In this document: one piece after another, positions 1-9,630 of the stretch
Position numbering within the stretch: the stretch's first letter is position 1
How the letters are laid out: each line of letters begins with the position of its first letter
From: Solidesulfovibrio carbinolicus
GTDB lineage: Bacteria > Desulfobacterota > Desulfovibrionia > Desulfovibrionales > Desulfovibrionaceae
NCBI RefSeq assembly: GCF_004135975.1
Contig: NZ_CP026538.1
Span: 3,534,001-3,598,000 of the forward strand
DNA: 64,000 bases
Direction of reading: 5' to 3'
Made by a program: the position numbers and the translations under genes
The notes under the pieces: model-generated
Databases searched by the model: none
What the model saw: only the letters and a program-made list of their open reading frames with translations
What the model was told of the DNA's origin: nothing

Positions 1-2
1 CC

Positions 3-866
3 CCGGACACGCCCACCATCGTGGTTTCGGGCACGGGCCTGTTGCAGGACGCCCTGGAGGCCATCCGCCTGGGGGCCTGGGATTTTATCACCAAGCCCAT
101 GGCCGACATGGCCGTGCTGCTCCACGCCGTGGACAAGGCCCTGGACCGGGCCAGGCTCATCAATGAAAACCGCCGCCACCGGGAGCACCTCGAAAGCGAA
201 ATCGCCCGGCGCACCCTGGCCCTGGAGCGCTCCCTGGAAGAAAAAAAGGTGCTCCTGGCCGAGATCCACCACCGGGTCAAAAACAACCTGCAAATCATCC
301 TGGGGCTGGTCGCCATCCAGGCCGAGGAAGCCGACAGCGACGCCGAACGCGAACGTTTTTCCCGCCTGGAAACCCGGGTGCGCTCCATGGCGCTCATTCA
401 CCAGCAACTCTACAAGCACGGCGATCTGTCCACCATCGACATGGCCGAATACGCCCAGGCCCTGATCGGCTCCCTGGTGGCCATCTTTCGCCACGCCATG
501 GCCGGGGTGGAAGTCGTGTGCGACTGCCAGCCCTTCCAGCTTGGCCTGGGCAAGGCCGTGCCCTGCGGGCTGCTTTTAAATGAACTGGTCTCTAACGCCT
601 GCAAACATGCCTTCGCTCCAGGCCAGGGCGGCCGGCTGACCATCCGCATGGCCCTGGAAAACGGCCAGGCCGCCATCGAGGTGGCCGACGACGGCCGGGG
701 GCCGGGGCCGGATTTCTCCCTGGAAACCGCCCAGACCATGGGCATGACCCTCGTGCGGGAACTCACGCGCCAGCTCGAAGGGATCATCCGCCGCCTGCCC
801 GGGCCGGGCCTGCATCTGGCCGTGGCCTTCCCGGTCGGCCAGGGAGGGGCCAAACCGGCCTCCTGA
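3..866 (+). CDS. Response regulator / HisKA_2-type histidine kinase hybrid, 5' truncated by window edge
   Basis: The reading frame is open from base 3, so the start lies outside the window. The first ~45 residues are the C-terminal part of a receiver domain, including the conserved Lys in 'FITKP'. A short coiled coil (LESEIARRTLALERSLEEK) follows, then a HisKA_2/HWE-like phosphoacceptor region with 'EIHHRVKNNLQI', where the first His of the HHR is the likely phosphorylation site. A HATPase domain has its N box at 'LLLNELVSNACKHA' and a G box at 'VADDGRGPGP'. Receiver-kinase proteins of this order are usually cytoplasmic and relay a phosphate received from another kinase. No output gene is adjacent here. 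The family call is firm; the partner is unknown. Confidence 0.88.
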   Translation, partial: PDTPTIVVSGTGLLQDALEAIRLGAWDFITKPMADMAVLLHAVDKALDRARLINENRRHREHLESEIARRTLALERSLEEKKVLLAEIHHRVKNNLQIILGLVAIQAEEADSDAERERFSRLETRVRSMALIHQQLYKHGDLSTIDMAEYAQALIGSLVAIFRHAMAGVEVVCDCQPFQLGLGKAVPCGLLLNELVSNACKHAFAPGQGGRLTIRMALENGQAAIEVADDGRGPGPDFSLETAQTMGMTLVRELTRQLEGIIRRLPGPGLHLAVAFPVGQGGAKPAS

Positions 867-1000
867 ACAGCGGCCGGCGCCAAAGGCCGAAGCGCCCAGC
901 CGCAGACGGGGCGGCCCGGCTCCCCACCGTCCCGAACCTTTGCCCCCGGGCCGCCCCCGTGCTAGGCTGTCCGGACAGTCCCACACCCCGGGGAGGCGAC

Positions 1001-1267
1001 ATGACCGTTGAATGGATCAGACACGACGACAGCACCCACTACGTCAACCTCGGCAAGGCCCTGCTCGTCACCGTGGTCCAGGAACGCATCGGCGCGCCCG
1101 GCTGGAAAGTCCACGTGGGCAAGCGTTCCATCAAGGACAAGATCCCGGACCTCGACGCGGCCAAGCGCGTGGCCCTGGCCTTTGCCCACCGCGTGCTCAA
1201 GGACGTCGTGGTGGACCTTGAGGAGATCGCCCCGTCCGCGCCCCAACCGCCCAAGGAGTCCGCATGA
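1001..1267 (+). CDS. Small conserved-looking protein of unknown function, 88 aa
   Basis: An ATG at 1001 with GGGAGG seven bases upstream is preferred to earlier in-frame GTGs. The product is small, with no signal peptide or membrane segment and no motif I recognise. It starts MTVEWIRHDDSTHYVNLGKA, has a beta-rich first half (VTVVQERIGAPGWKVHVGKR) and a helical second half. Its stop overlaps the ATG of the downstream HD-domain gene by four bases (ATGA), so the two are translationally coupled. Function unknown. Confidence 0.7.
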   Translation: MTVEWIRHDDSTHYVNLGKALLVTVVQERIGAPGWKVHVGKRSIKDKIPDLDAAKRVALAFAHRVLKDVVVDLEEIAPSAPQPPKESA

Positions 1268-1821
1268 TCCGCCGCGACGACGCCCTGGCCCTGATCCGGG
1301 CCCAAAACCCCAACCCCGGCCTTTTGGCCCACGGCCGGCAGACCGAGGCCGTCATGCGCGCCCTGGCCGAGCGCCTGGAACACGACCCGGAGTTGTGGGG
1401 CGTAACCGGCCTGATCCATGACCTGGACTACCCGGCCACGGCCGAAACGCCCGAACGCCACGGCTTGGCCCTGCGCGAACTCTTGCCGCCGGACTCCCTG
1501 CCCGAGGAAGCCCTGGCCGCCATCGCCGCCCACAACGACGAACACACCGGCCACGCCCCGGCCACGCCCTTTGACTACGCCCTGCGTTGCGCCGAGTCGG
1601 TCACCGGCATCATCAGCGCCGCCGCCCTGGTGCGGCCCGACAAAATGACCGGCCTGGCCGCCAAGAGCATCAAAAAGAAGATGAAGGACAAGGCCTTTGC
1701 CGCGAACGTCCGGCGGGCCAACATTCTCGAATGCGACAAGGCCGGGCTGCCCCTGGACGAATTTCTGACCCTGGCCATCGCCGCCATCGCCGGCGTGGCC
1801 GCCGAAACCGGTCTGGCCTAG
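1264..1821 (+). CDS. HD-domain (HDIG-type) phosphohydrolase-like protein
   Basis: 185 aa, starting at an ATG that overlaps the previous stop. It shows the metal-binding His/Asp pattern of HD hydrolases: 'LLAHGRQTEAVMRAL' supplies the first His, 'LIHDLDY' the HD pair, and 'AIAAHNDEHTG' the later His residues. This small HDIG type is a single soluble domain found as a putative metal-dependent phosphohydrolase. The substrate cannot be deduced. It sits in a short operon with the upstream 88-aa gene; the transporter gene starts 22 bases downstream and may be co-transcribed. Confidence 0.8.
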   Translation: MIRRDDALALIRAQNPNPGLLAHGRQTEAVMRALAERLEHDPELWGVTGLIHDLDYPATAETPERHGLALRELLPPDSLPEEALAAIAAHNDEHTGHAPATPFDYALRCAESVTGIISAAALVRPDKMTGLAAKSIKKKMKDKAFAANVRRANILECDKAGLPLDEFLTLAIAAIAGVAAETGLA

Positions 1822-1843
1822 GCCCCGGCCCCATCTTTCCCCC

Positions 1844-2776
1844 ATGGCACGCACCATCCTTCTTGGCGCGCTGGCGGCGCTGTTTTTCAGCGCGACCTTC
1901 ATCCTCAACCGGGCCATGAGCCTGGAAGGCGGCCATTGGCTGTGGTCGGCCAGCCTGCGCTACGCCTTCATGCTGCCCATCCTCCTGCTGTGGACCCTGG
2001 CTTCCGGCGGACCCAGGGCCGTGGCCGAGGCCTTGCGGCTTTTCGGGCGCAATCCGCTGTTCTGGACCCTGGCCGGCTCCATCGGCTTTGGCGTGTTCTA
2101 CGCCGGCGTCACCCTGGCCGCGGCCTATTCCCCGGGCTGGGTCACGGCCACCACCTGGCAGGCCACCATCCTGGCCACGCCGCTGGTTTTGGCGGCCCTC
2201 GGCCGGCGGGTGCCCAAGAAAGGCCTGGCCTTCACCGGGGCCATCTTCGCCGGCATCGTGTTGGTCAATATCGAGCAGGCCGGCCCCCTGGCCGATGTCG
2301 GCAGCCTGTGGGGCGTGGCCGCCGTCCTGACCGCCGCCCTGGCCTACCCCCTGGGCAACCAGCTCGTCTGGGAGGCCCGCCATGGCGGCAAGGGCCGCAT
2401 CCCGCGCATCGACCAGCCAAGCCTGGACGCCGGGCGCACGCCCACGCTGCTTCTCACCATCGGCTCGATCCCCTTCTGGCTCGTGCTCATCGCGGTCACC
2501 CAGCCGCCGCCGCCAAGCCAGGGCCAGGTGATCCAGACCGGGCTTGTGGCCCTGTCCGCCGGGGTCATCGCCACGACGCTTTTTCTGCGCGCCCGCAGCC
2601 GGGCCAAGAACGCCTACGAGCTGGCCGCCGTGGACGCCACCCAGGCCCTTGAGGTGGTCTTTTGCCTGGCCGGCGAGACGCTGCTTTTAGCCGCGCCCCT
2701 GCCCGGCCCCCTGGGGGCGGCCGGCATCGCCCTGGCCGTGGGGGGGCTGGTGCTCTACGTCTGCCGCCAAGTCTGA
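1844..2776 (+). CDS. DMT-superfamily (EmrE-like multidrug efflux) membrane transporter
   Basis: 310 aa with about ten hydrophobic segments spread over the whole length, the layout of two-repeat EamA/DMT carriers. The N terminus (LLGALAALFFSATFILNRAM) matches the start of the multidrug-resistance efflux branch of the superfamily. It is an inner-membrane exporter; the substrate is not predictable from sequence. It starts at an ATG without a strong Shine-Dalgarno site, 22 bases after the HD-domain gene, so co-transcription is likely. Confidence 0.82.
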   Translation: MARTILLGALAALFFSATFILNRAMSLEGGHWLWSASLRYAFMLPILLLWTLASGGPRAVAEALRLFGRNPLFWTLAGSIGFGVFYAGVTLAAAYSPGWVTATTWQATILATPLVLAALGRRVPKKGLAFTGAIFAGIVLVNIEQAGPLADVGSLWGVAAVLTAALAYPLGNQLVWEARHGGKGRIPRIDQPSLDAGRTPTLLLTIGSIPFWLVLIAVTQPPPPSQGQVIQTGLVALSAGVIATTLFLRARSRAKNAYELAAVDATQALEVVFCLAGETLLLAAPLPGPLGAAGIALAVGGLVLYVCRQV

Positions 2777-2860
2777 AGGGCCGCCGACTGGACGGCCGCA
2801 AGACCCTGCGCGGGTAGCTCGCCCCGTCACACGCCGCCAGCTTGCCTTGGTTGAACCCGC

Positions 2861-2896
2861 AAAAAAAGACGCCCCGGAGCTTGTCCGGGGCGTCTT
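2861..2896 (-). terminator. Rho-independent terminator of the RiPP precursor gene
   Basis: An 11-bp GC-rich stem (GACGCCCCGGA / TCCGGGGCGTC) is followed on the minus strand by a run of seven T. It lies downstream of the minus-strand precursor gene ending at 3029. Confidence 0.85.
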
Positions 2897-3028
2897 GCCA
2901 AGTGGCGCCAAGGCTCGCCGTCCATCGGTCTCGAACCCTGGCGGCGCCGGCGGCTTGGGCAAGGCGGCGCGGCAGGCCCGGCCCTTGCCGAGTCCCCGGC
3001 AAATGCCAGGCCTGTTGCGGACGCGACG

Positions 3029-3322
3029 TTAGATGGCGCAGCCGGCAGCCGGATTCTGACAGCTCTTGGAGTCGCCGGCCGGGACCTCCGGGTCCTCGCA
3101 CACGGCCACGTAAGGGCTTAAAAATTTGATGCTGCTGTGTTTGTGGGGCAGCACCAGCCACACTTCCTTGTCCGTGGACTCCACCACCTTGACGGTGACG
3201 CCGTCGGGCACGGCAACGCCTTCCTCGCCAAGGGCTTTCGACGGATCGGCGAGCAAACGCTGCTTGAAGTCGGCATCGGCTCCGGCCTTGTCGATAATGG
3301 CTTCCCAATTCACGGTTTTCAT
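3029..3322 (-). CDS. NHLP-family RiPP precursor (nitrile hydratase-like leader peptide), orphan
   Basis: 97 aa. Residues ~1-60 match the leader seen in nitrile-hydratase-like leader peptide precursors: 'FKQRLLADPSKALGEEG' followed by 'VPDGVTVKVVESTDKEVWLV'. The leader ends near 'LVLPHKHSS'. The C-terminal ~36 residues are a candidate core containing three Cys (CEDPEV, SCQNPAAGC). Start at ATG 3322 behind a GGAGGATC site. Such leaders are normally bound by LanM, SPASM or cyclodehydratase enzymes and cleaved by C39-peptidase ABC exporters, but none is visible in this window. The gene is single, with its own terminator. Confidence 0.8.
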   Translation of the reverse strand: MKTVNWEAIIDKAGADADFKQRLLADPSKALGEEGVAVPDGVTVKVVESTDKEVWLVLPHKHSSIKFLSPYVAVCEDPEVPAGDSKSCQNPAAGCAI

Positions 3323-4555
3323 GGATGATCCTCCAGTTCAAAACGACTTCTGGTTGGGCACGCCGGCCTGCCGGGGATACGGCGTGCTCTCGTTGAGCTG
3401 ACTTTTATGGAAAACAATTATCCATATGACAGAATTCCGTGCTGCTGACAAGGGCCTTGGATCGGGAACAAAGCCATCTCGCCAGTTGAACCATACCGGA
3501 AATTCCCCCACGCGAACAGTGGAGTTTATGCTGCGTCAAAACGAATTTCCAAGGGAAAGGAAATGCCCATGCCTTGCGCCTCATGGGAAGCGGACCAGGA
3601 GGTTTGAAGGTTCCAAGCCAACGCGGGCCGAGGTCGTGCTCCGGCCGTCCTTCGCGTTCCAGCCCGGCCGGCAGACGCTCGCACACACCAAAAGAAAGGC
3701 CCCGGCTGCACAAGCCGGGGCCAGTAAAGTCATGTTGTAAAAAGACTCATGGGTTGACGATTTCGCCTCGGCTTGGACTGTAGAGCTCGTGTTTACCACA
3801 CATGGAGTTTGCCAGATAATTGCATTTTACTGGCCTGGATATGCTCTACTGCGAGGAAGCCTCTCCGACAAGATTTTTACCCAATGGCATCGCCTCCGTT
3901 AGGGTTGCTGACAACCTTCACTAGGGACACGCCTAACATATAGGTCCCCGTCATGGCGATGTCCAGTGCTTTTCTGAAGCGACCGGCAAAAACGTCGCCG
4001 CAAACGCCGCGATCAGACAAATACCTGCGCTTTCCCAGCGGATGTCCTCCTGCTGTTTCTGGCCGACGCCGTTCGGGGCGCAAGCCGCCGCCCCCCCCCC
4101 GATCCCAAGGAAAACCCTGCTCGGAACACGGAAACGACGGGAGGGAGGGGTGTCTGCGGATGTTCTCGAAAGGCGGAAAACTGGACTTCAAGACGGAACC
4201 ACGGTATCCTTTCAATACAAATACCAGCGTCCATGCTGGGCATGCGATTATTCCAACGCCGCATGTCCGCCAAGAGGCCGGCATGTCTGTACGGCCGGAA
4301 GCCCCTCTGGCTATAGAGATCCGCCATGGGCTGCCACCCGCTTGAGGGCCCTTTACCTGAAGGCTGCACAGGCTGCGGCGCTTCAGGGCGAACCACAAAC
4401 ACCCCCTGGCGACAACGGTTCGAAAAATGGTTTTGCACAAGCTGTCGGGGATTGAACCTTTGACGGCTTTTTTCTTGCCCGCGATCCGGGCGGCTGCCGT
4501 CCTGACCATGGCCTTGCCGCCTTCTGGCTATGAACACGCCGACAGATAGAAGAGC
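3323..4555. other. Long intergenic region without a convincing gene
   Basis: About 1.2 kb. Short open frames on both strands lack codon bias, Shine-Dalgarno sites and recognisable motifs. A terminator-like hairpin for minus-strand transcription lies at 3691-3722. The proximal part should hold the promoter of the RiPP precursor. Confidence 0.5.
3691..3722 (-). terminator. Terminator-like hairpin (minus strand)
   Basis: A 10-bp stem GGCCCCGGCT / AGCCGGGGCC with a 5-nt loop, followed on the minus strand by TTTCTTTT. No convincing minus-strand gene precedes it, so it may end a small RNA or be a relic. Confidence 0.55.
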
Positions 4556-6940
4556 ATGAACGTCAATCGCCAAAGCATATCCCGTGACCCGGGGACCACG
4601 ACCTTCTTTTGCCTGGCCATCCTCCTGAGCGTCGGCGCCTGGCTTCGCCTGCACAACCTGGGAGCGCCCTCCATGTGGGCCGACGAAATGCAGGCCGCGT
4701 TCGGCGCGTCATTTCCCCTTGACTATCTGGCGCGATGGATCATGCAGGTGGAGGTCCATCCTCCGACCTACCATCTCCTGCTCAAAATCTTTCTGTTCTT
4801 TGGCGATGCGGACGCCATCCTGCGACTCCCTTCCGCCCTATGCGGCATAGCGACCATCTACCTCGTGTACCGCCTGGCCGCCGAAAGCCAGGGCGAAGAA
4901 GCCGGGCTCTTTGCCGCCGCCTTGTTGACCGGCAACAGTTTGCACATCTGGATATCCCGTCAGGTTCGCCCCTACGGCGTCCTGGTCTTCCTGTTCAGTC
5001 TGAGCCTGCTGTATTTTTTGCGTTTTCTGCGAGACGGAACCGAGAAAAATTTCCGCCGCTTTCTGCTGGCCAACATCCCGGTGGTGCTCTTTCATTTGTT
5101 AAGCGTCCTGATTTTGGCGGCCCAAGCCGTCATTTTGCTCTGCACAACCCTTGGCAGGCGCACGCGGCCCAGGCAGCTCGCCGTGTTTTGCGTCGCTTCG
5201 GCCGTGTGCTTCCTGCCGGTCAGCCCGGTCCTTCTCAAAACCATGCTGCACCGACCCGATCTGACCACACCAAGCCCCTTGGGCAAAGTCATCCAGGACA
5301 CGCTTGGCAATCTTTCGGGCTTGTTCGACTTTTTCCAAACGGGCTGGACGTTGCCGGCATACCTTGTCCCCTTGGGCTTGGGACTTGTCCGCCTGGGCTT
5401 CGTCTCCCGGCTGAGCCTGGGGGTGACCGCCGCCTTTGTCCTGACCCCTCTTGCCATCATCATCCTCAAACACTACGCCGCCTATTATTTCTCCACGCAT
5501 CTGGCCTTCATGCTCCCGGTGCTCCTGATTCCGGCGGGGCTCGGAGCGGCCATGGCCTGCCCCTTCGGGAAACGTGCCGCCGGGGTCTTGTCGGTCTGCC
5601 TGGCCCTGGCGCTTGGCGCTTCCGTGTTTTCCAAGAACGGGGACAAGCTGTACCGCGAAGACTCCCTGGTCGTTACTTGGTGGAATTTCGGCAATTTCAA
5701 GGCCATGGCCAGGACTTTGAAAGACTATGCGACAGAAAAGGCGATGATCGTATTCAACGATCCGCTTCTTGAAAAGGCGACAGACTGGTACTACCGGCAA
5801 GAACACCGACGCAGTTTCATGGCTGCACAAGGGCTCACCCCGCAGGACAAGCAGGCGACCCTGCACGTGATGGATATTCACGACAATTTCAGCGGGCTTT
5901 CCGACGTCCTGGAGCGAGCCAAGCGTGGCGGCAACTTCCTGGCGACGTCTCGGGCTGAAAAACTGCACATCGCCACCCTGTCCTTTCCCCGGTTTCCCAT
6001 CACGGCAATCGACAGCCTGCCCTTTACCGTCACCTACACTGCCGAACCCGACGATGTGTTGGCGCGTGCCTACGCCCTCAAGGACGTTGGCCTGAAGACG
6101 GACGGCTCCCGTTTCTTGCGTGCCGCGCGCTATGACTCCCCAGGCGTGGTTGCGTATTGTCTGGAAAACACCACCCGCGCGCCCATCGATTTCATCGCCG
6201 TGGGCGTCCAATTCGAAAACACGGGCAAGGACAATCAGATCAGCCTGGAATATGCTTTCGACGCCGGGCCGCCGGTTCGAAAACTCCTGACCAAAGGCCC
6301 CGACACGCGCCGGTTCTCCTACGACACGATCCAGCCACCTGGGGAATTCCGCACGCTCCATCTGAAAGTGGAAATGGCCTGCCGGCAGATCACTGCCCAA
6401 AAAGTCGAAGGCAACCTTGAGACGTTGTTGGTCAAAAGCGTCTTTGTCGCCCTGTGCGACCCCCAAACCCAGGGACCATGCAGCACAGGCATCATGGACT
6501 GGCACAACAAAATGCTGCAAGCCTCCTATATCGCCGAGTATTTTTTACAGTCTGGACCCGAACAGGCATTTTCCGTCACGGATCCGTCGGCCGCGACATC
6601 GCATTCCGAAAAGGCGGGCTGGGAAATCCTTTCGCCGGTCTCGGACGACCGCCCTGTCCTGTTGCACGTTAATCTCCGGTCAGCGGGCCAGGATCTTGTG
6701 TTTTACCCCCGGGTGGGCGGCAACAGTTCGATTCGGGCTTTCCAGGTCGGCCCGGACGGCGCGCAGAACACCATTATGACGATTCCGGGCATTCCCGGGC
6801 ATTGGTCGCCTGTCGCCGCCCAATATCCGCTGCCGGAAATACAGGGAGAAATGTTCATCGAACTCAAGGGGAAACAGGCGCAGTTGTGGCGCACCCAAGA
6901 TACGGTGCTCTTTTCCCGTGACTCGTATCGCGTCCCTTGA
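4556..6940 (+). CDS. Membrane glycosyltransferase of the GT39/PMT-like type
   Basis: 794 aa. An N-terminal hydrophobic segment is followed by 'GAPSMWADEMQAAFG', which resembles the acidic first-loop motif of PMT/ArnT-like C-type glycosyltransferases, and then 'HPPTYHLLLKIF'. About ten more membrane segments extend to residue ~370. The last ~400 residues are a soluble, beta-rich periplasmic region of no recognised fold. Family members transfer a sugar from a polyprenyl-phosphate donor to protein, lipid or polysaccharide on the outer face of the inner membrane. The acceptor is unknown and no glycan cluster is adjacent. The start ATG at 4556 has only a weak ribosome-binding site (AGAAGAG). Confidence 0.8.
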   Translation: MNVNRQSISRDPGTTTFFCLAILLSVGAWLRLHNLGAPSMWADEMQAAFGASFPLDYLARWIMQVEVHPPTYHLLLKIFLFFGDADAILRLPSALCGIATIYLVYRLAAESQGEEAGLFAAALLTGNSLHIWISRQVRPYGVLVFLFSLSLLYFLRFLRDGTEKNFRRFLLANIPVVLFHLLSVLILAAQAVILLCTTLGRRTRPRQLAVFCVASAVCFLPVSPVLLKTMLHRPDLTTPSPLGKVIQDTLGNLSGLFDFFQTGWTLPAYLVPLGLGLVRLGFVSRLSLGVTAAFVLTPLAIIILKHYAAYYFSTHLAFMLPVLLIPAGLGAAMACPFGKRAAGVLSVCLALALGASVFSKNGDKLYREDSLVVTWWNFGNFKAMARTLKDYATEKAMIVFNDPLLEKATDWYYRQEHRRSFMAAQGLTPQDKQATLHVMDIHDNFSGLSDVLERAKRGGNFLATSRAEKLHIATLSFPRFPITAIDSLPFTVTYTAEPDDVLARAYALKDVGLKTDGSRFLRAARYDSPGVVAYCLENTTRAPIDFIAVGVQFENTGKDNQISLEYAFDAGPPVRKLLTKGPDTRRFSYDTIQPPGEFRTLHLKVEMACRQITAQKVEGNLETLLVKSVFVALCDPQTQGPCSTGIMDWHNKMLQASYIAEYFLQSGPEQAFSVTDPSAATSHSEKAGWEILSPVSDDRPVLLHVNLRSAGQDLVFYPRVGGNSSIRAFQVGPDGAQNTIMTIPGIPGHWSPVAAQYPLPEIQGEMFIELKGKQAQLWRTQDTVLFSRDSYRVP

Positions 6941-7168
6941 CCACGACGCGCGCACTTTTCATAAAAGTCAAACTCTGGGAGTCCCCCGGCAAAGCCGGGG
7001 TTTACCCGTGATTATTAATAGTTTTAGCCTCTTGACTGCGAAATGCGCTCTGTGCTTTTCGTGGACGCGACACGAGCGAGGAGAACTCCCTCCCCCTTTG
7101 AGGCGGTCCGGTCAAAGAATTGCCGGGCGGGGACAGCCGCAATCGGTGAAAATCATACGGAAATACTC

Positions 7169-8362
7169 ATGAAACTGGACATCATGACGCTCCTCGTCAT
7201 GAACCTCATCGTCAACGCCGTCAGCGCCTGGGCCATGGCCGTCATCTGGCGCGAAAACCGGCGACAGTATCCGGGCATCGGCTACTGGCTGGCCAACATG
7301 CTCCTGCAAACCGGCGGACTGGCCCTGATCCTCATGCGGGGCCGGCTGCCGGACGTGTTCTGCGTGCTTCTCGCCAACCTCATGATGCAGTCCGGGGCCG
7401 TGCTGCTGCTGGCGGGCCTTGCGCGCTTCACCGAAGCGCGCTGGCGCCAGGGCCGCAACCTCGCCCTTCTGGCCGCGTTCACCCTGGCCATGGCCTACTC
7501 GCTCTACGTCGCCCCGGACATGCAGGCCCGCCAGATCATCGTCTCGGCCTCCATCATCCTGATCACCGGACAAGCCGCCTGGCTGCTGCTGCGGGAGGTC
7601 GGGCCGCGTTTTCGGGCCGTCACCAACCTTACGGGCTACGTCCTGGTCGGCTTTGTGGCCACAAGCCTGGCGCGCATTGTCCTCATTGTGACCAACCCGT
7701 CGGGCGCCCAGGACTTTTTCAATTCCGGCACGGCCGACGCCCTGGCCATCACCCTGTATACGACCCTCAACGCCTGTCTGGCCATCTGCCTGGTGTTGGC
7801 CGTCAACCGGCGGCTTTTGGCCGACGTGGGGGCGCTCAAGGACAAGCTGGAAATCCTGGCTACCCACGACGCCCTGACCGGCCTGCCCAACCGGCCGCTT
7901 TTCTACGACCGTCTGGCCGTGGCCCTGGCCGGGGCCAGACGCCAGGACCTCCAACTGGCCATCATGTCCGTGGACCTCGACGGCTTCAAGGGCGTCAACG
8001 ACAGCCTGGGCCATCCGGCCGGGGACGCGCTCCTTCGGGAGGCGGCCCGGCGTCTGGCCGGGTGCCTGCGCGCCTCGGATACGGTGTCGCGCTTTGGGGG
8101 CGACGAGTTCGTGCTGCTCATTGGCGACGTCGGCGGCCCCGGCGATGCCCTGGCCGTGGCCGCCAAGATCCTGGTCGCTTTCCGGGAGCCATTTGTGCTT
8201 GCCGGCCAGGAGGCACACGTTTCCACCAGCATCGGCGTGGCCTTGTCTCCGGCCCATGGCCGGGAGATCGAGGAACTCGTGCGCCGCTCCGACGAAGCCC
8301 TGTACCGGGCCAAGGCCGGAGGCCGGGACGCCTGCCGGCTCTACGGCGAAGACGCGGCCTGA
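7169..8362 (+). CDS. Membrane-anchored GGDEF diguanylate cyclase
   Basis: 397 aa from the ATG at 7169. The frame is open back to 7043, but that extension is hydrophilic and breaks the membrane pattern. About six to seven transmembrane helices (residues ~5-230) precede a full GGDEF domain beginning 'DALTGLPNRPLFYDRL', with the intact active-site motif SRFGGDEF and 'SIGVALSP' near the end. The enzyme would make cyclic di-GMP from GTP at the inner membrane, with the membrane part as a sensor. I see no obvious RxxD inhibitory site five residues before GGDEF: the residues there are SDTVSRF. Confidence 0.9.
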   Translation: MKLDIMTLLVMNLIVNAVSAWAMAVIWRENRRQYPGIGYWLANMLLQTGGLALILMRGRLPDVFCVLLANLMMQSGAVLLLAGLARFTEARWRQGRNLALLAAFTLAMAYSLYVAPDMQARQIIVSASIILITGQAAWLLLREVGPRFRAVTNLTGYVLVGFVATSLARIVLIVTNPSGAQDFFNSGTADALAITLYTTLNACLAICLVLAVNRRLLADVGALKDKLEILATHDALTGLPNRPLFYDRLAVALAGARRQDLQLAIMSVDLDGFKGVNDSLGHPAGDALLREAARRLAGCLRASDTVSRFGGDEFVLLIGDVGGPGDALAVAAKILVAFREPFVLAGQEAHVSTSIGVALSPAHGREIEELVRRSDEALYRAKAGGRDACRLYGEDAA

Positions 8363-8380
8363 TCCCGACCCGGCCCCCCA

Positions 8381-8420
8381 AAAAAAGACAAACGGGCGGG
8401 ACACCCAAGCGCCCCGCCCG
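8381..8420 (-). terminator. Terminator of the TauE/SafE operon
   Basis: A 7-bp stem GGGCGGG / CCCGCCC followed on the minus strand by a T-rich tract that includes seven consecutive T. It lies between the convergent cyclase and permease genes. Confidence 0.75.
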
Positions 8421-8454
8421 CCACCGCTTGCGAAACTTCTTCGTCGCTTGTGCC

Positions 8455-9510
8455 CTAGGCCTCGGACGTCGCTGCCACCGCAGCCGGACGCTTGGCTCGG
8501 ACCATGCTGCCCAGGATGATGACCGCGCCGACCACCAGCGAGACCACCATGAAGCCGAAGCTCACCTTGTCCAGCAAGGCGATGGTCGGCTCGCTCACGT
8601 CCATGAGCCCGAGTTTGGCCAGGTACTTGGGCATGGCGAACCCGCGTGACAGGGCCACGATGAGCATGATCGTGCCCATGACGATCTTGATCATGTGCTC
8701 CTTGACAAAGGTGGTGCCGATGGCCCCGAGCTGCACGCCCAGAAGCGAGCCGGCCAGGATGATGAGCGTGAGGCGGATGTCCACCATGCCCTGCATGGCC
8801 CAGTTGACCGAGCCGGCCAAACCCATGACAAAGGCGATGACCAGCTCCGTGGCCGAGGCCACCAGGCTCGACGCGCCCAGGATGTAGATCATGCCCGGCA
8901 CGCCGACAAAGCCGCCCACGGCGATGGTGGCGGCGAGCAAGCCGGTGGCCAGGCCCACGGGCAGCAGAAACCACATGGAAATGCGCAGATTGGCCTTTTT
9001 AAAGGTCATCATGGGCCACAGCTCGATCTTCTGGAGCCGCAAGGCCAGGGAGCAGGTCTGCTCCGCGCCGCAGGACTTGGCCGAAGCCAGGGCGTCGCGC
9101 ATGACGATGCCGCCGACCACCACCAGCACGGCCACGAACGATACGCTCACATAGAGGTCCGAACCGGCCGGTCCCCACAGATTGAGGACATAATTCTGAA
9201 TCTTGATGCCGATCTGCACGCCGATGCCGGCGAACGCGGCCAGATACAGCCCGAGCTTGATGTCCACCTGGCCGTACTTGTAGCGCTTGATGGAGCCGAC
9301 CAGGGCCTTGGGGAACTTGTGGCACATGTTGGAAGCCACGGCGACCGTGCCGGGCACGCCCAGGCTCATCATGCCCGGGGTGAGCACAAAGGCCCCGCCG
9401 GAACCGATAAATCCGCTGACCAGGCCGCCGATGAAGCCGACAATGAAGAGGAAACAGATTCCGGCCGGATCGAGCTGGATGAACCGGGCGGCGTCGTTAA
9501 GCATATCCAT
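8455..9510 (-). CDS. TauE/SafE-family anion permease (sulfite exporter-like)
   Basis: 351 aa from the ATG at 9510, chosen because AAGGAGCG precedes it; an upstream in-frame start at 9549 lacks a site. Around eight membrane helices with the family's glycine-rich helices 'GFIGGLVSGFIGSGGAF' near residue 30 and 'IAVGGFVGVPGMIYILG' near residue 190, which are the two TauE repeats. A cytoplasmic loop carries 'CGAEQTC'. Family members move small sulfur or carboxylic anions across the inner membrane. It is the last gene of a minus-strand operon whose first gene has a sigma-54-type promoter (see 10822-10837). Confidence 0.87.
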   Translation of the reverse strand: MDMLNDAARFIQLDPAGICFLFIVGFIGGLVSGFIGSGGAFVLTPGMMSLGVPGTVAVASNMCHKFPKALVGSIKRYKYGQVDIKLGLYLAAFAGIGVQIGIKIQNYVLNLWGPAGSDLYVSVSFVAVLVVVGGIVMRDALASAKSCGAEQTCSLALRLQKIELWPMMTFKKANLRISMWFLLPVGLATGLLAATIAVGGFVGVPGMIYILGASSLVASATELVIAFVMGLAGSVNWAMQGMVDIRLTLIILAGSLLGVQLGAIGTTFVKEHMIKIVMGTIMLIVALSRGFAMPKYLAKLGLMDVSEPTIALLDKVSFGFMVVSLVVGAVIILGSMVRAKRPAAVAATSEA

Positions 9511-9630
9511 GAAACGCGCTCCTTGAGATCGTAGAGTCGTTGGTGTCAAGCCGAAGAGGCCGGATTCACGTACTTCCTCGGAGAAACCTGTGGCGTTTCA
9601 CCAGCAAGACGCGAAAACCACGCCTTTTCT

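Noticed and set aside
3405-4509. Open frames in the gap after the RiPP precursor (3426-3740 plus, 3877-4509 minus, 4042-4455 plus)
   Set aside because: No domain, poor residue composition, no ribosome-binding site and overlap with one another.
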